Of a stretch of DNA of 64,000 bases, positions 19,142 to 32,832 are shown piece after piece (the first letter of the stretch is position 1; the number at the start of each line of letters is the position of its first letter). The DNA lies in the NCBI GenBank assembly GCA_020091685.1, contig CM034598.1, positions 19,263,745-19,327,744 on the forward strand, in the 5' to 3' direction. The DNA is from Lutjanus erythropterus. Taxonomy: Eukaryota > Chordata > Actinopteri > Lutjaniformes > Lutjanidae. A program made the position numbers and the translations under genes. The notes beneath the pieces were generated by a model. That model was not told where the DNA came from. It made no database searches and saw only the letters and a list, made by a program, of their open reading frames with translations.

Positions 19142-22100
19142 CTAAATCCAGGAGTTTATCTGTGAGTCATCTCATGCATACAAACATACACACACACCCT
19201 TCTGCCAGTGTGTTGGTATTCATTTATGTATGGGAGTGACTGAGAGTGTTATTCTACGTGCCCACACTGTCAATGATTTCCTCTATCGTCTGTGATAATC
19301 TTCGCTCTCCTTATTTCTCCCAATTGCTTCCACCTCCTCAGCTCTCCCTGCTCCTCCCCTCTAGCATTTCCCCAGCTTTGATTCATCATTTCATCACAGT
19401 CACTACCTCACCGTCTGCAGCGCGTGAGCAAATGTCAGCCAGGTAACTCCTCTACAGATGTGTGCATCTCATGACAGACCAGTCATCAGCGTCTGTCTAT
19501 GACACACTCGGCCTCGTTCTCACTGACACAGACAAAGAAGATTGGAGACTGCACGGATGCGTTTTCATTTCTGAAGCTTCTCTACAGTCAGTTGCTTTAA
19601 AAAGGAACCCGACTAATTTTAGAAGTCGAAGTGTGTTAACAGGTCTTGGGAAGTTCTTTTGCATATGTGGAAAAAGTTTTATAACGCGTCCCGTGGCTCC
19701 AGAGGGAGCTGGCCAAAGTCTGATAAATTGCCTTGAGTGATGTCACTTGAGTCAGCTTTGGCTGGTGAAAACTACAACAACTAAAGATGAATAAATGGTG
19801 GTGTGTGGAATTAGAAAGAAGTGATCCTACCAGACCTCTGTAATCCACCCCTCATCTCTGCTCGAGGCTAAAGGCTTGAAGCTACTTTAGCTGAAACTGG
19901 CATAGGAATGTCACGCTTAATCAGTGGTGTACTTATTTACAGAAATCATCACTGCCAAACCACTTAAACATTCAACCTATCTGTGACATACTAAAACATA
20001 GCATTACAATGGCACAAGTAGAAGTTAGTTAGCTACAAACTGACTCAAACAGCCTCCAGAAATTTGTCTTAAAAGAACAAAAACGCATATATGATATCAA
20101 AGTGTCTCAATGATGATCCACAATCTGTCTAATACATTTAGATTGTTCTAATATGTACATACGTCACTAAATAACATAGTTAGAAAGTTATTGTTGTGTT
20201 GGGTTTCCAGTGGCTTTAATGGTGGTTACACAGCAATATCCAGGTACCAATAGCTAGGTTTGGTAACATTAGCTGATATAAGCTACTGGTCATACCAGAC
20301 TGAGTAAGACCGTAGCAGCCAAACCACTGTGTGTGCTGAACTGAGCAAGGGTCTGTTGTAATTCATCACTCCTTGTGAACTCCAGGATCATTCCTACAAG
20401 AGACAAACCGCCCCAGTGAGTCTCATGACTAGCAAATTCTAACTAAAATGGACAGCTGCTTTCCAAGAAAATGTAACGGATTACTGCTTTTTATGACTTT
20501 TCACAAACTTACCACCTACGCTGATTTTTTTCTACAATGTGACCAAGAGATCCTGCACAGCTGTACCTCATGTACAACTTGTTTCCATACCTCATGACAC
20601 CCAGCTCCCTCTGTGCCTGTCACAGTGCATCAACACTGCATGAAAAAATACACTGAGAAACAAGCAGCTGAGAACAGGTGAGTGTAGTGGTGTGTGCTCT
20701 AATCCCCCCTGAGATCTCCAGCAGCTAGCCAACGGCAGCCCTGTGCTCCGTCTAGACAGCTGGGGGAGTGTCATTGTTCAGGGCCCTCGCAGTGCGCATT
20801 GTGTGTAAGTGTGTGTAAGTGTGTGTGTGTGTGTCTTGTGATTCTGTCAGGCTGTTATCATTGACATCAGGGGATCTGCCTGCTTTGTTCTATCATGATT
20901 AACAGAATGGCACTGTCTGGAGACACACAATCTTTATCAGCACCTTTGACTGTCTAGCTGTCTATGTGTGTGAGTGTGTGTGTGTGTGTCGAGCCTGTTG
21001 ATGAAACAATGGCATTCCTGACACGACTGAGCAGCTTGAAGCTGTCAAACAGCTTCACAACTCTGTTATTCTCCATTTTCTGGTAGCTTTACCATCTTGG
21101 TCTCTGTAAAACCTGTTTCACCACATAAATAGTATTACTCACACCTGCCTACGTGTGTTTCTCTGAGGAACATGGTGACATAGCTGCTGACAAATCAGTT
21201 CTGCCACCAAGGAGTTAATGGATGAGGACGATCAGCATTAGAGAATGGCTCCCCGTTAAGACTGACAAGGCTTATTCAGAACAAATCCAACCACTGTCTG
21301 ATCGCTGGAGTCAAAGGTCAAAGGTTAAATGTTAAGGCTTCTTGGTAGGGGCAGATGGATCCAAAGTCACTCTTGTTGTATCAATGCTCCTCCGCTTGGC
21401 TCAGTTTCAAGGCATACAGTATAAGCTTTGTCTGCAGTTAGGGACATTTCTAAAAAAAAATCCATTAGGGCCATCACAGCTGACTTTGATTCATTGGCAC
21501 TGATGGCCATGTCTATTCATCATCACTCCTAATGAAAGTTAAGGACATAGGTCTATATGACAGATCCCCATGCTCTTTATAGTAGCAGAAAGAGTCTATA
21601 TTCAATATAGCTTAGCATTTTTTCAATATGTGAACTTGCGTACTGGCTGATAACAAGTACTGATCTGAATCCAGTGCAAAAAAACCCATCAGAGTTCAGT
21701 CCAGTCTTTAAAGACTGTTTTGTTTTCCACACAACCTCAAAACAGTTCAGTCCAATCCAGTTCACAATCACAAAAGGAGGATAACTCAAATAGTCTGGTC
21801 TGGGCCCTGTTGCAGATGCCCACAAAAAGGAACCAAATCAGGGAAAAAAGAAAGGGCAGCGTCTGTATTTGCAGTTCAGTAACAGAGATTATGAACAATA
21901 TATACACTATTATTCACAGTACCAATGGTCAGTCACTTAGTAACTTAGTCAGGGTTGCAGCATTGGCTTTAGCTCTGCTAAAACACCAACAACTATTGTA
22001 GAACTCTGACTGGGAAGTACACAAAGCACTGGAATATTCCCTCTCCTGACACAGACGTCGTGCTTACAATGAGCGGCTACAATATGCAGACTTTGCAATG

Positions 22101-22597
22101 CGATCTGATAGATAAAGCTGGCGTTCCTCTCCTCCTCTGAACATAAATTTTGATGTACAAGATACTGATGGGAAGTAGCAGGGTCCCATTTTTTGGGGGG
22201 CTAATACATGACATGGGAACGGACTGGTGCACAGATTCACATATTTGACCATAACTGATGCCACATTTTAGACTGTATCAGAGGCATTTTCTGACACTGG
22301 TATTGGTATCTGGTAGTGGTATTAGTATTGTCTAGATCCTCTCATGTGGATGCTTAATTTCTTAATGTCTTTTAGATGACTGAGTTTAAAACACTTAAAT
22401 GTCCACAGAGTTGAAAACTTTGCCTGAATTATTGCATAAACCCATAAACAACTTTTGCCCTGTAGCTTCCTCAAGCTTGAATAATCCAAAACAACTGTGT
22501 TTTTCAAGTTGTTTTCATGTCCTCGAGGGTACAGATGATACAAACATTCTACCCATTTCTGCACCAGCAGACCTCATTCAGCTGATAAGGGGCCCGA

Positions 22598-22615
22598 TTT
22601 TTTTTTTTTTTTTTG
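22598..22615. repeat. Poly-T run
   Basis: An 18-base T tract with no flanking element recognised. Confidence 0.8.
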
Positions 22616-22811
22616 GCAAAAAGATAAATCAGGGTGTAAAGATCAAACATATAGAGTGGAGGTCCACAGCCAGCTGTCCTGTTGCTTCTCAGGAGACAAT
22701 TTGTTCTATATTTGTTGTCTTTATTCTAATTTATACAATATTCTTATACAATGTTTTATTTTTTATTGTTGTATATTTTATTTCATAAATACACATCTCG
22801 TATTATAGTAT

Positions 22812-22813
<2 letters not shown>

Positions 22814-22879
<66 letters not shown>

Positions 22880-22880
22880 G
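22814..22880. repeat. (TTA)n microsatellite with one interruption
   Basis: About 22 TTA units, broken by one 'tca' unit near the middle. Confidence 0.95.
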
Positions 22881-24837
22881 TCTTTTATTATGTCTTTTAT
22901 TACCTAATTTACTGTTATTTTGTAATGGAGCATCCAAGCCAAAGTTTTTCACACAGTTATGCTAACAATAAACATCTTGAATCTTGAATCAAAATATAAT
23001 GTTTTGCTATAATTTGTAGGTTTTTTTTAATGTATTTTTTGTGCTTTCCTGATTTAGGACAGCTTATATTCTAATTGACTGAATGATTTTTTTTTTTTAG
23101 AGAAAGGATACAGCATATTGGCACTGAGAAACACTACAAAGCCAGAGTCAAACCAAGACATGATGCAATGCTATTCTTAGAGGAGCAGCACATCATCCGA
23201 GGTAAGCACAGCAAATATCCGGCATGGGTACTGCAGCAACATTTTTTTTTGTTTCAGTAGCAGCTTTGTGGTTTCACAGATTTCAGTTAAAGCAACAAGG
23301 TAAAAAGCATCCCCTTCATTGCTAGGGGATGTGATGAGTAGTGGAACAAGATGGCAAAGACAGGAGAGAAAGGTGGGCTGTGTGGGTGTGAGGTGATATT
23401 CTCCCTCAGGGTAGTGCGCAGACAGTCTAGGCATTATGAATGTTAAATTCACCTACTGCCAGACTCGCTAAACTCATAGTCATATGACTCCCCAGCTCCC
23501 TCCCCACCAACTGATTTACATACTCCAACACTTCCTTTCTAATTTAGGATCCACATGTTCGCTCCTTTAACACAATTCAGTTCCAACACTTCATCTATTT
23601 TGGGACTACGCTCTAAAAAAACAGATACTCATGTATTTTTGGTCCTGACACTGTTTTGTGTGCCTCAGAGTATTCCAGCTCTGGCCTAAATTTCCCTCAG
23701 TGTTCTTTGAAAGCTGAAATGACGCAACTAGAGAAATAACGGAGTATTCTCCTGATGGCATTATCTTAAAAGAAAGTAAACACCTCTTTGTCATCCAGCC
23801 TCTCACTCCCCCTTTCCCTTCCACATGTCCCCCTCTCTCCATTCCTCCCCACCTCCTGCATCTCCCTCTCCACGCCCTACTTTCCCAGTCAGGACGCCTG
23901 TACAGATGGCCCTGCAGCAGCCTGCTCTCCCAGTGGGAGCTTCTGGCATGGCAGGCTTCTTGGCCCTATGCCCCTACCATCATCCCCAGTCTCAACAGGA
24001 GGCCCAAAAGTGTATTGGCGTCCAGACTGAATGCCGAGGTGCAGGCAGGGGCTGAGCCAATCTGGCTGCTGAGCTGCACGGTGACTGCCTGGCACCGCTG
24101 ACAACAGCGAGAGTGCAAAATACCACACATATGTCACCGCACACGCGTTGCAACAAAATCAAACCAACGCACTACTGTTGGTTAATGGTGCGTGTGTGTT
24201 TGGGGAGAAGTGGAGCTGAAAACAAGTGAGTTCATTGTGTCATGAAAAAAAAAAGACACATGCATGCACACTTGCACCCACACAGCAGCCAAACACAGGG
24301 TTGAGTTACAGTCCAGGCATTCCAGCTCCCCACCCAGTCCCCAGTGTCTCCCTGAGCCTGACAGAGGTTGGGAATCACACTCGAGTGCTCAACAAGGACA
24401 CAATTCCCAAATCCCTTTTATTGGAATCTCCCTGTAGTGTCTAAGCGGGGGTCACGCTGACATCCTGGCACCTGTTCCACACCCACTAACTCCATCAGTC
24501 CCAGTGTAAAGCTCACTGGGAATTCTCCTCCATCATGAACACACCCTGCACACGTGTGCAGCCATCCTCATTCCTGAGCGAGTTTGAACACAGTTGTGTG
24601 TGCATTTGTGTGTTTCTGATTGTATGTGTGCTTGCAAGAGGGCTGAGCAAGTCAAAGTGTATCTAAGTCCAAATGAAGTCATTCCTTTACTGTGAATACA
24701 ACCATCTGTCCTTCTGTTCTCCGAGAGGTGCGGCTGCATTCTGTGTTTTCTCACATTTCAAACCAAAACAGAGTTGAACTAGAAGAGTGCGCTCAGTAGA
24801 GAGCACATCTTCACCAGGCAACTCAAAAAGAATATTT

Positions 24838-24952
24838 GGATGTAACCCCTTTGTAATCACAAACATTTTGATTTGTAACTGTAATGGATTACAATTACAT
24901 TTATTTTGTCATTCAATTACAACTAAGTAATTATTCTCCAGCACTGCTAGTA
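24838..24952. mobile_element. Interspersed-repeat fragment (TGTAATGGATTACA type)
   Basis: tgtaactgtaatggattaca with flanking 'taattacat' motifs and a closing 'ccagcactgctag' resembles the end of a common teleost MITE. Only a fragment remains. Confidence 0.4.
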
Positions 24953-25014
24953 TCCTATCAGATATCTGTTAGAAATTTTTAGTGTATGAATTCTTGAGTA
25001 ATGGCCAAAAACAT

Positions 25015-25180
25015 GTTTCTGTGAGGTGACAGTAACCTTTGACATGCGACCACCAAAATCTAATCAGCTTATCCTTGAGTCAAAGCAGACATTTGTACCA
25101 AATTTTGAGGAAAAATCCCTCCAAGTGTTCCTGAGATATTGCTAAAAGGTTTTTCAAAAAATTGTGAATCACCAAGATCT
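25015..25180 (+). mobile_element. Interspersed-repeat fragment (GACCACCAAAATCTAATCAG type)
   Basis: gaccaccaaaatctaatcag, 'ttgagtcaaagcagacatttgt' and 'cctgagatattgct' appear in the order I remember for an abundant teleost repeat. It is non-coding and truncated. Confidence 0.55.
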
Positions 25181-26559
25181 TTCAGCATACAGTCATGAAT
25201 GTGCACCAAACAATCTGATTGGTCCAGCAGTATGCAAGATTAGCTGCAGACAAGCTACAGGTCTTTTGATCAAGCACACATATCCGCACAGGCAATCTTC
25301 CACCTGACAGAGATAATAAAGCAAGATGTAAAAACTACGTAACATGAGAAAAAATCCACACTTTTAATCCCTGAAGTCAAACTGTTGCCTGGCTATTTAC
25401 ATTTAGATGGAATCAGGATCAGCATTACACAAAACCATCTGTCTGAGAGAAAGTTTCTGCTTTTGAAAGTGACTCTAAAGGGTTGAGCACCATCATCCAC
25501 TGACTTCTCTTTCTAACCACTTCACATGTGTGAAAAATACACTTTTGAATCTATTCCCCCTGTTTTGGAGTGGATGGAAATGGTGCACTGAAATGAATTG
25601 AAGGTCTGTGACATGTGACGGGTCGGGGAAATCTATCATGTTACTCAGAGATAATTGGAGCTGAGCACAGATTGGCTCTTAGTAGGCACGTAGCACGTGT
25701 CTGAGCCTTGAGTGCCCTAAATCTGTCACTCATAATGGTCATAATGCTTTAAAAAACAGTCATGTATTATTCATAATATCCCAATTTACAACCACCCTTG
25801 ATGCAATGCTCCTTTGAGGGGAATCGGACAAGAGTGATTTTGTCTCTAAACACGCATAATTTTGCCTCAAGTGCCACTTACGAGGAATTACCAGCTCGCT
25901 GAGTGAATGGAAGAGTAAGGGAAGGAAACACAGAGTGGAGTGATTAAGAGCATCCAGACAGAAAGGCTGAATGAAACAATGTGTATGTGCAGCTACCTCA
26001 ACAGTCCTTTAAGCTCTTTTTAAAATTAAATTGTTCATCCAAACACCCACTCAGTGTTGTATTTCTCTCAATCAAACCTGCACAATAACCACTGCAAACT
26101 AATGAGCGAGACGGTAACAGATGCAAATCTAATAACCTGACGGTACTAATTTCATCATGGCTGCCTCCTTTCCTATTAAAGCACATCTATCTGCTCATTA
26201 CAACCAGCTTGGGCCATGCAGCGTGTCACTGCTGATGTATGATGTCAAAGCGCACTAATTAGAGTTGCAGGATTGTTTGGCATGGACAACCTTGTGTATT
26301 TTGACATGATCAGAGACAGACAGAGGTCAGAATGTGTGCTTCATTAATCCACAACTTGTTCTTTCACATTGATATTTGGATTTTTAAGAGATTTCAAATC
26401 ATGTGAGCATAATGTTTTCTGAAATAACACTATTTTTGACATGCAGCTTCTTGAGCTAAGCCAGAGTGCGCTACATCCTCATGCTATGAAATACATTTGT
26501 GATGCATTCACACCTTCTACGAATGGACTCTGCCTGTGATGAGCAGTTCTATCCATTAC

Positions 26560-28560
26560 AGCAACAGTAAGTCACAACAGCAGTGTGGTGTTAACAGATT
26601 ATCAAGGGACTTCCCAGTGGGCATGATGGTGCTATCGATATAAAGATTTTACTAATGACTACTGAATGCTAAAATTAACACCCTATTTTTAAAGTGGAAC
26701 AATGTCACTAAAGCAGATAATGATGGTTCAGACACACTGTATCCATTTGTTGTTATGCTTACAATTACATATTGATATCAATTTTCAATACTAGTGATCT
26801 GAAATTTTTCAATACTAATGCTGATAAATGATTTTCAGTACTGTTATCAAAATGATTTGATATCGGTACAAGAGGGCAGAAGTAGGTTTTGATTATTTTT
26901 ACATTCTGTATTCAACAAATTGTGTTCAATTTACCTCGGAGATTGGAAGTTGGAGCTGGGAATGACATCACACCCTCTGACCACACATAGTACAAGTCAA
27001 AACTTTCTGTGATCACTAAGAACAGACTATGCTGTAATTTACATATACAAGATAGACCTTGGACAGTATCCTGTGTACAACTGATTTAATGAGACAAAAG
27101 ACAGAAGTACTAATAAATAACTTTCACTGCTGTTGATATGTGGAGCTACCATGTTAGTTTTTGACATCAGGGCTGGTATGGATCTTTCTTCTTTCCAAGT
27201 CAGAAATCTCGCTACGGGGGACATTACCTTCCCCGTAAAGCATTTGCAAAAGACCAAGTATTTTAAATCATGCATACATGTTTACAGGGGAACATTCTTC
27301 TTCCTCTTCACTGGTTTTGTAGGTAGCTGATTTGTAGAGTAGCATGAAACCAGCAAACTTCAGCCCCCATAGGCCCCCATATTAAAATGCCCAACTTTAC
27401 AGCAGAAATAAACATGTTTAGAGACTGCTAAAAAATAGTTTTGGTGTCTACAGCTATAGCTCCCCATTCATGACATCTGTATGCATGTTGTATGTACATT
27501 TTTATTTATTGTTTTCATTCATTTTTCATTGTTTGGGAACCTTTCCTTCATTTGTGAACTAGTGGCACATCTGCCACCTCGTACCTCGAGAGTGCAGCAT
27601 TTCTCCAACCTTATAAACCAAATAAAATTCCAATAAAACATACTGTTCACATGGGGAAAAATTTCATTACTTGGGGGCCTATATCTGATGCAGTAATCTA
27701 TATGCTTACTCCAGTGGTTTATTAAACACACCAGGGACCTAATCATATTCAATTGCTTTTTTTGACCCAGCCAATCCATAAAGACAGGCCGTCAATAGCT
27801 GCCCATATGACAGCATGCAGGCCATGTGGAGGCAGCTAAGACCAGCTCTGGAGAGCACAGAGCGTTTCCATGGAGTCAAGGCTCCTGTTGGGAGGTAATT
27901 AGATGCCTGTTGAGTCCCCACTGTGACACCCCCTCTTCTCTCTTTTATTCCATCAAACTCCCTGTTCCTCCCCTCTCTCTCCCTCTCTCTGTCTTTCACT
28001 CCTGTGATGGAGCAGCCGGCTGTGACAGAGTGATTCCACATGTGAACCCTGTCTGCCTTAGCCTGTCGGTGAGATCACTCTCATCATCCCGGTGTCAGCG
28101 GCAAAGCTGCCGAGTAGCCAGAGGACATCCGAAGACCTGTCAGGTACACAGGCCATCGCAACGTTCTGTCCCCTTTTTCAATTGAGCTCCCGCAGGGCTG
28201 AGGGACGGTTTATGTAAGGGGAAAAAAATCAAACATACTTGACAATCCAGTGGGATTGGTGAAACTTTTGTGAAGACTTTAAGAATTAAGAATTTCCTCA
28301 TTTACATAAGTAGGAACATTAAGATGATGCATAAACATTTCCTGTTTTTTTTTGTTTTTTTTTCCACTATTTATAATTTATTTATTTTAATTGCTATGTA
28401 ATTTTCCAAGAAACCGTCTTGGTAAATTGAAAAAAGAAGAACTAAAGAATTTCTCTGCTGACAAATCATTCACACATACGTCAAACGCAGGAGTGATGGG
28501 TCTCAGGTCTACCCAGTACAGACAAGTGATCATTCAATTTAAAAAAAGGTTTTGTTGCTT
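26560..28560. other. Unique intronic DNA, no gene seen
   Basis: AT-rich with a more GC-balanced part at about 27780-28200. The short frames in it have no splice context or protein resemblance. It includes 'agtattgatat'-like motifs at about 26770-26870 that look like eroded transposon sequence. Confidence 0.5.
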
Positions 28561-28569
28561 CATGTGTGT

Positions 28570-29564
28570 TTAAAAGAAGAATATGCAACATCATTTGTAA
28601 ATGCAGCATTCAAAGTTCCCCCCTCCTTCCTGGCCCGACGAATGAGGGAGAAACTTAAAAAATGAATTAAGAGCCCAAGCATCGTTAGCGAGGACAATGT
28701 GTGAATCAGAGAAATAAAACATTATTTTCTGATTATTTGATAGCTGTTACATTCTTAAGCACAAATAAAAACGCCCACACCCCTGCACAGCGGCAGATTT
28801 TGAGCTAATACACCCAAGGCGATCCTAATTCTGTTCTGCCTGTTAGTGTGTATGTGTGCGTATATCTCGTTCTGCAGCTCTCACAGACAGAGAGCAGAGG
28901 GAGAGGGAGAATGTGATGTAACCGTTGGTTGCTACATTTTTAGAGTCCCAGCTGCGTTATTTTTTCCTTAAGACTGTTCCCCTAGCCCCACCCTACTGTG
29001 CTCTGATTGGCTAGTCCACATTGCCTCAATCGTGCATGCTTGTGACTGAGAAATCAAGTCTGAAGTCTGACTGAAGTCAATACCCATGTAGTTTTCTTGC
29101 CTCAACCTATCCAAACTGCAACTGAAAACGGTCAACTAAGTCTAAAAAAAAGTTGACCGTGACATTTAGTTTTACAGGGGCCACAAAGCCCAGACTTCTG
29201 GGTGAGAGTCCAGTGTTTTATCCATTCATCCACCACCATGTCCTTGCTGAATTTCTCCCAGGTGCCAATACATTTATGCACACAGCCAGATTGCAGTAGT
29301 TCTAGCAAATCACAGCACAGTAGGAGGGGACTAAGAAGAATTGTCTTGGATAAAAGAAATAACTCCCTGACCTTAAAATCTGTGTGACAGAGACATCCCA
29401 AACATAAGAAAATAAGAAGACAGAGACCAGTGTCACTGCAGATACATTTACCACCACCATGCACTTTATGACTGAGATGAACTGTTTTATATATTATAAA
29501 ATAATAATATAGCATATCTATACATTGTTTTTATTTCAGAAAGAGCTGCATAGTATGCCTTTAA
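28570..29564. mobile_element. TTAA-ended MITE-like element
   Basis: The left edge TTAAAAGAAGAATATGCAAC and the complement of the right edge, TTAAAGGCATACTATGCAGC, agree at 15 of 20 positions; both outermost tetramers are TTAA. The interior includes taaccgttggttgctac and gctctgattggctagtccac, which I remember from a dispersed teleost element. Related right ends occur at 31680-31734 and 43974-44026. Confidence 0.6.
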
Positions 29565-29591
29565 CAATCACATGACAAACTGGAATTCATC

Positions 29592-29760
29592 ATAGATAGA
29601 TAGATAGATGCTTTATTTGTCATTACACAAGTGCAACACGTTACACAGTGCAACGAAATGACATTCGGTTACAACCCGTCCCAGAGGACACAGAAGCACA
29701 AAGACAGTACGAATAATTGACATGGGAGGACAGGGGCAGGAGGACCACGATGCAGCCGAT
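29592..29760 (-). mobile_element. LINE-like 3' end with (TAGA)n tail
   Basis: Four to five ATAG units followed by atgctttatttgtcattaca and gtgcaacgaaatgacattcg. On the minus strand this reads as a 3'UTR with a poly(A)-like AAATAAAG and a microsatellite tail, the usual 3' end of some fish LINEs. The body may continue into the GC-rich stretch up to about 30080. Confidence 0.6.
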
Positions 29761-30085
29761 CCCGGCGCCTCGCTTACTTAGATGAAAAACAAATGAAAAA
29801 CCGGAGGGGAGGAGAGGGAAAAAAAGGCAAATCCCAAACTATGCACCTATTGAGGGGGACACAGTGTGCGATTCGGAAAAAAACACCTCGGCACGAAGCA
29901 ACAGGTAAGACATTATAACAAGACTCGAACACCTGCACATGTGGATGGGGGAAGGAGGTGGGGGGGGGGGAGTCACAGCGCAGAGAGGGAGAGGGAGGGC
30001 TGCAGCTCCTACACAGTGCGCTGCCCTCAGCCTTCGCCTACTACGCCGCACGGGGGAGGGAGGGGGATGAGGGGCCAAAGAAGGC
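29740..30085. other. GC-rich, CpG-containing segment
   Basis: GC- and CpG-rich compared with its surroundings, including a G-run at about 29959-29970. It may be the body of the neighbouring LINE fragment or a small CpG island. A plus-strand donor consensus, acag|GTAAGA, lies at 29901-29910. No protein is recognised. Confidence 0.4.
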
Positions 30086-31490
30086 GTTGAGTTAAGGGTA
30101 AGGGTGAATGTCCCAAAAGTACATCATGCACAGTAACAGAATTGCTTGCGAGCGATTGTAGTGGAATCCTGTTTTGACTGCTCTGCCACAAGGCAGTAGT
30201 GGAATTCTGTCATGTCTGTAGAGTAGAAGAGTGTGTGATCTATCATTCCTCCGAACACACGCACACACACGTACACAAACCCCTTCCCCCATATACACAC
30301 ACACACAGTCGTAAACCATGCGGTGGTGATAAAGCTGTCATTGCTACCAGACTAACAGCTACTGTGTTTACCTCCCTGTCGACCTGCCCCAGACAGACCC
30401 TGCCCTCTCTCCCTCTCTCCACAAACATACAATGACTGGCCTCACTCTCCGGGAACTCGCCTCTCTCAATCTCACGTCAGAACAAACGATGCCCTCATTA
30501 ACAGCACACCTGTTATTCTCTGCAGACTTGGCCTGAATTGGAGGTAACATGTGCTGTAGTCAGTGTCTGTACCTGCAGACTTGTCACCGGTGACTTCTGA
30601 CAGACCCCTTACTAGGGTGACTCATGCCTGTGCAGCCCGTATCTATTGTACTGTTAGAGCAAGCTGTCATTTCAATTCAGAACCATTCTTATCGCCAAGG
30701 GCAGCGAGGCTTTATGATGGGCACAGCAGAGACAAGCTGAAGAGGTGGAACAAAGAGCAAAGTCAAAGGGCGCTAATCAAATGATGGAACAGGATTGGAA
30801 TAATGCAGTGATTATCTCGTGCAAGAGACTCACAGACTTGATTTACAGCATTTTGTCATTTCACAAAGGGATCTCACATTCAGAACAAAAAGTGTTTGTT
30901 TTTTCACCCCTCTGGACAACCAGAAGCAGTGAAGGTGAGGGTGAGTAAACACACATTTCCCAGGGTTGCATCTTAAACAGGGAGAGAAGGTAAATAAAGA
31001 TGAGAACGAGGTGAGAGAAGCTACTGCTGCGGCTGCCTCTTGGAGCTCCGTGCTGGGAGGGCACGGTCACGAAACGTGATGCCCCACTCCACCGCTTTCA
31101 CTCCTATGAGGGGGTGGGCTGGGAGGTGCAGCCTGGCTGAGGGGTGGAGGAGGCTAGAGCTGAGAAGAAATGGCTTTACTGGTAAGATCAACAACCCTGG
31201 CTAGAATTTCTTCCCACCTAACTGGTTTCTGACAAAGCCAGTGTTACTTTCATGCACCTTGCAAGCAATAGCTCTGAGAGAAAGATAATAAGTCCTTTTT
31301 CTGGTTTGTGTTGGTAAGCTGTACAAGCTCCTACATCGCCCTTGGGTGAAAACACTGCTGCCTACCACCTCTTGCTTTAGAGCATGATGCAGATGCTTTT
31401 CATTCCAAGGAAAATGGTAAAATGTCAACAGTGACACACCTGTTCATTCTGTCCTGCCTCTACGGGAAAAATAACAAACCTATCCTACAC

Positions 31491-31734
31491 TTAAAGGTAG
31501 AATCCGTAGGAGTTGTCTGAGGTGTTCATAAAAACACACCAACAGATACTTGATTGTTGAGTCTCATTCCCAGGATGTCAAATACAGACATTGGGGTTTG
31601 ATAGAAAACAACAACAACAAAAAATAAACGTCCTGAGCAGAGCAGTATAGGTCATAGGTTATGACTGAAAGGGATTCTATGAGTCTATACTTCTTTTGTT
31701 TTTTTCAGAAAATTGCTGCATATTATGCCTTCAA
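31491..31734. mobile_element. Short TTAA-ended MITE
   Basis: The left edge is TTAAAGGTAGAATCCGTAGG and the right edge is the complement of TTGAAGGCATAATATGCAGC. The right part (ctatac..ttttcag..gctgcat) parallels 29516-29560. It is 244 bp and non-coding. Confidence 0.55.
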
Positions 31735-31899
31735 ATTTACATTTGATTTACATATGCAGAGGCAGAAGACAACCAGGGAGTGCTTAAGAAAATAAGCAGT
31801 GAGTTTACACAGAATCTTTACTCCCACGTTAATGCACGTTAATAATTACACAAAATGTGATAAGCTTCGCACCACGTTAAACAAACCCTGTCAACAACA

Positions 31900-32830
31900 G
31901 AATAACATGTGACATTTGTCCGAGTTCCGACTATCGCAATGTCACCTGCCGACATGTCCACTGCTCTCTCTCCTGTGAACGTGTCAGAGGCAGGAGACGC
32001 AGAGACCGGAGCTCCCGGAACGAGCTGGATCCCCTCGCACGCCCTCTGAGCAGACAAACCGGGGTAGCGCTGACTCACGCCACACACTGCGATGCTGCCC
32101 TCATCGTAGTAAAGTGATGCACGCTACAGTATCTCGGACGCGATAAGGAATTATGATGTCATCACTGTTGCTTGTAAAGTTCGAACCGTGACGACACGGT
32201 GTTCTAGAACGTGCGCGCGGAGGGCTCGTTACGAAGCATTCTAACACCTCTCACGTTTACAAATACACACGCATACACGCAGGCAAGCAGGCTGTGGGCG
32301 TGAGCGCAATCTCAATATGCTAATACGGTAGTAGTGGGGTAACCTTGCTTAAAAAAAAAATGCTACTTACCAGCACTACACTTTAATCCCCATCTTTGTT
32401 CCGACTTGTATCCGGTGTCAAATCAATCAAACTGCCGCTCCAGATATTCCCAAATTAATCAGCGTTTACAAAACAGCCTGTTCAACTGGCATCAGCGGGA
32501 GAAGTAGAGCCGGACTCCAGAGGCACAGCCTGATTGATTGATGGAAGTGGAGAGAAAACGCTTGTTAAAGGTCCTGCCTCTGGACGGGTTTCCACCGGCG
32601 AACACTGGCGGAGAGCTGACGCCGTGAAAAAGTGCGTCCCTGAAGGCGTGGCGATGGTCCTGTCCTGCGCCACAGAGACACAGCCGACCGCACAGCACAT
32701 CCACACGTCCTCGGAGCAAGTGCTTAGACGGAGGAGAGGAGCGAGAACTACTCACAGCGGTCAAGCACGCGCAGTTCAACTTCCGCTTACGATTTTTCAA
32801 AATAAGATACTCGATAATGAACAAGGGTGG
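31900..32830. promoter_or_regulatory. rasgef1c: CpG-rich probable rasgef1c promoter region
   Basis: The longest stretch rich in CG dinucleotides outside exons (for example cgtgcgcgcgg near 32211). On the minus strand it shows an ETS-type GCGGAAGT (complement 32786-32779) beside an NRF1-like GCGCGTGC. A bZIP-like tgatgtcatca lies near 32154. There is no TATA box. The location upstream of a strong minus-strand donor suggests the rasgef1c start site, probably near 32750. Bidirectional activity is possible. Confidence 0.55.
32371..32760 (-). other. rasgef1c: Inferred non-coding exon 1 of rasgef1c
   Basis: On the minus strand tgctG|GTAAGTAG is a near-perfect donor, with intron GT at 32370-32369. 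An upstream non-coding exon is required because coding exon 1 begins with a splice acceptor six bases before the ATG. No start codon in frame with the protein is needed here. The 5' end is a guess from base composition; a transcript would settle it. Confidence 0.5.
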
Positions 32831-32832
32831 CG

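Larger units (their letters stand above)
15099..32370 (-). other. rasgef1c: Probable first intron of rasgef1c (17.3 kb)
   Basis: Bounded by the acceptor of coding exon 1 and a consensus minus-strand donor at 32370-32369. I found no other exon with family resemblance in it. It is a mosaic of old repeats (listed separately) and unique AT-rich DNA. Its bounds depend on the inferred exon 1. Confidence 0.55.

Noticed and set aside
27826..28185. 119-aa frame in a GC-balanced part of intron 1
   Set aside because: No recognisable domain, no donor or acceptor that would join it to rasgef1c in frame, and it lies upstream of the family start MPQT.
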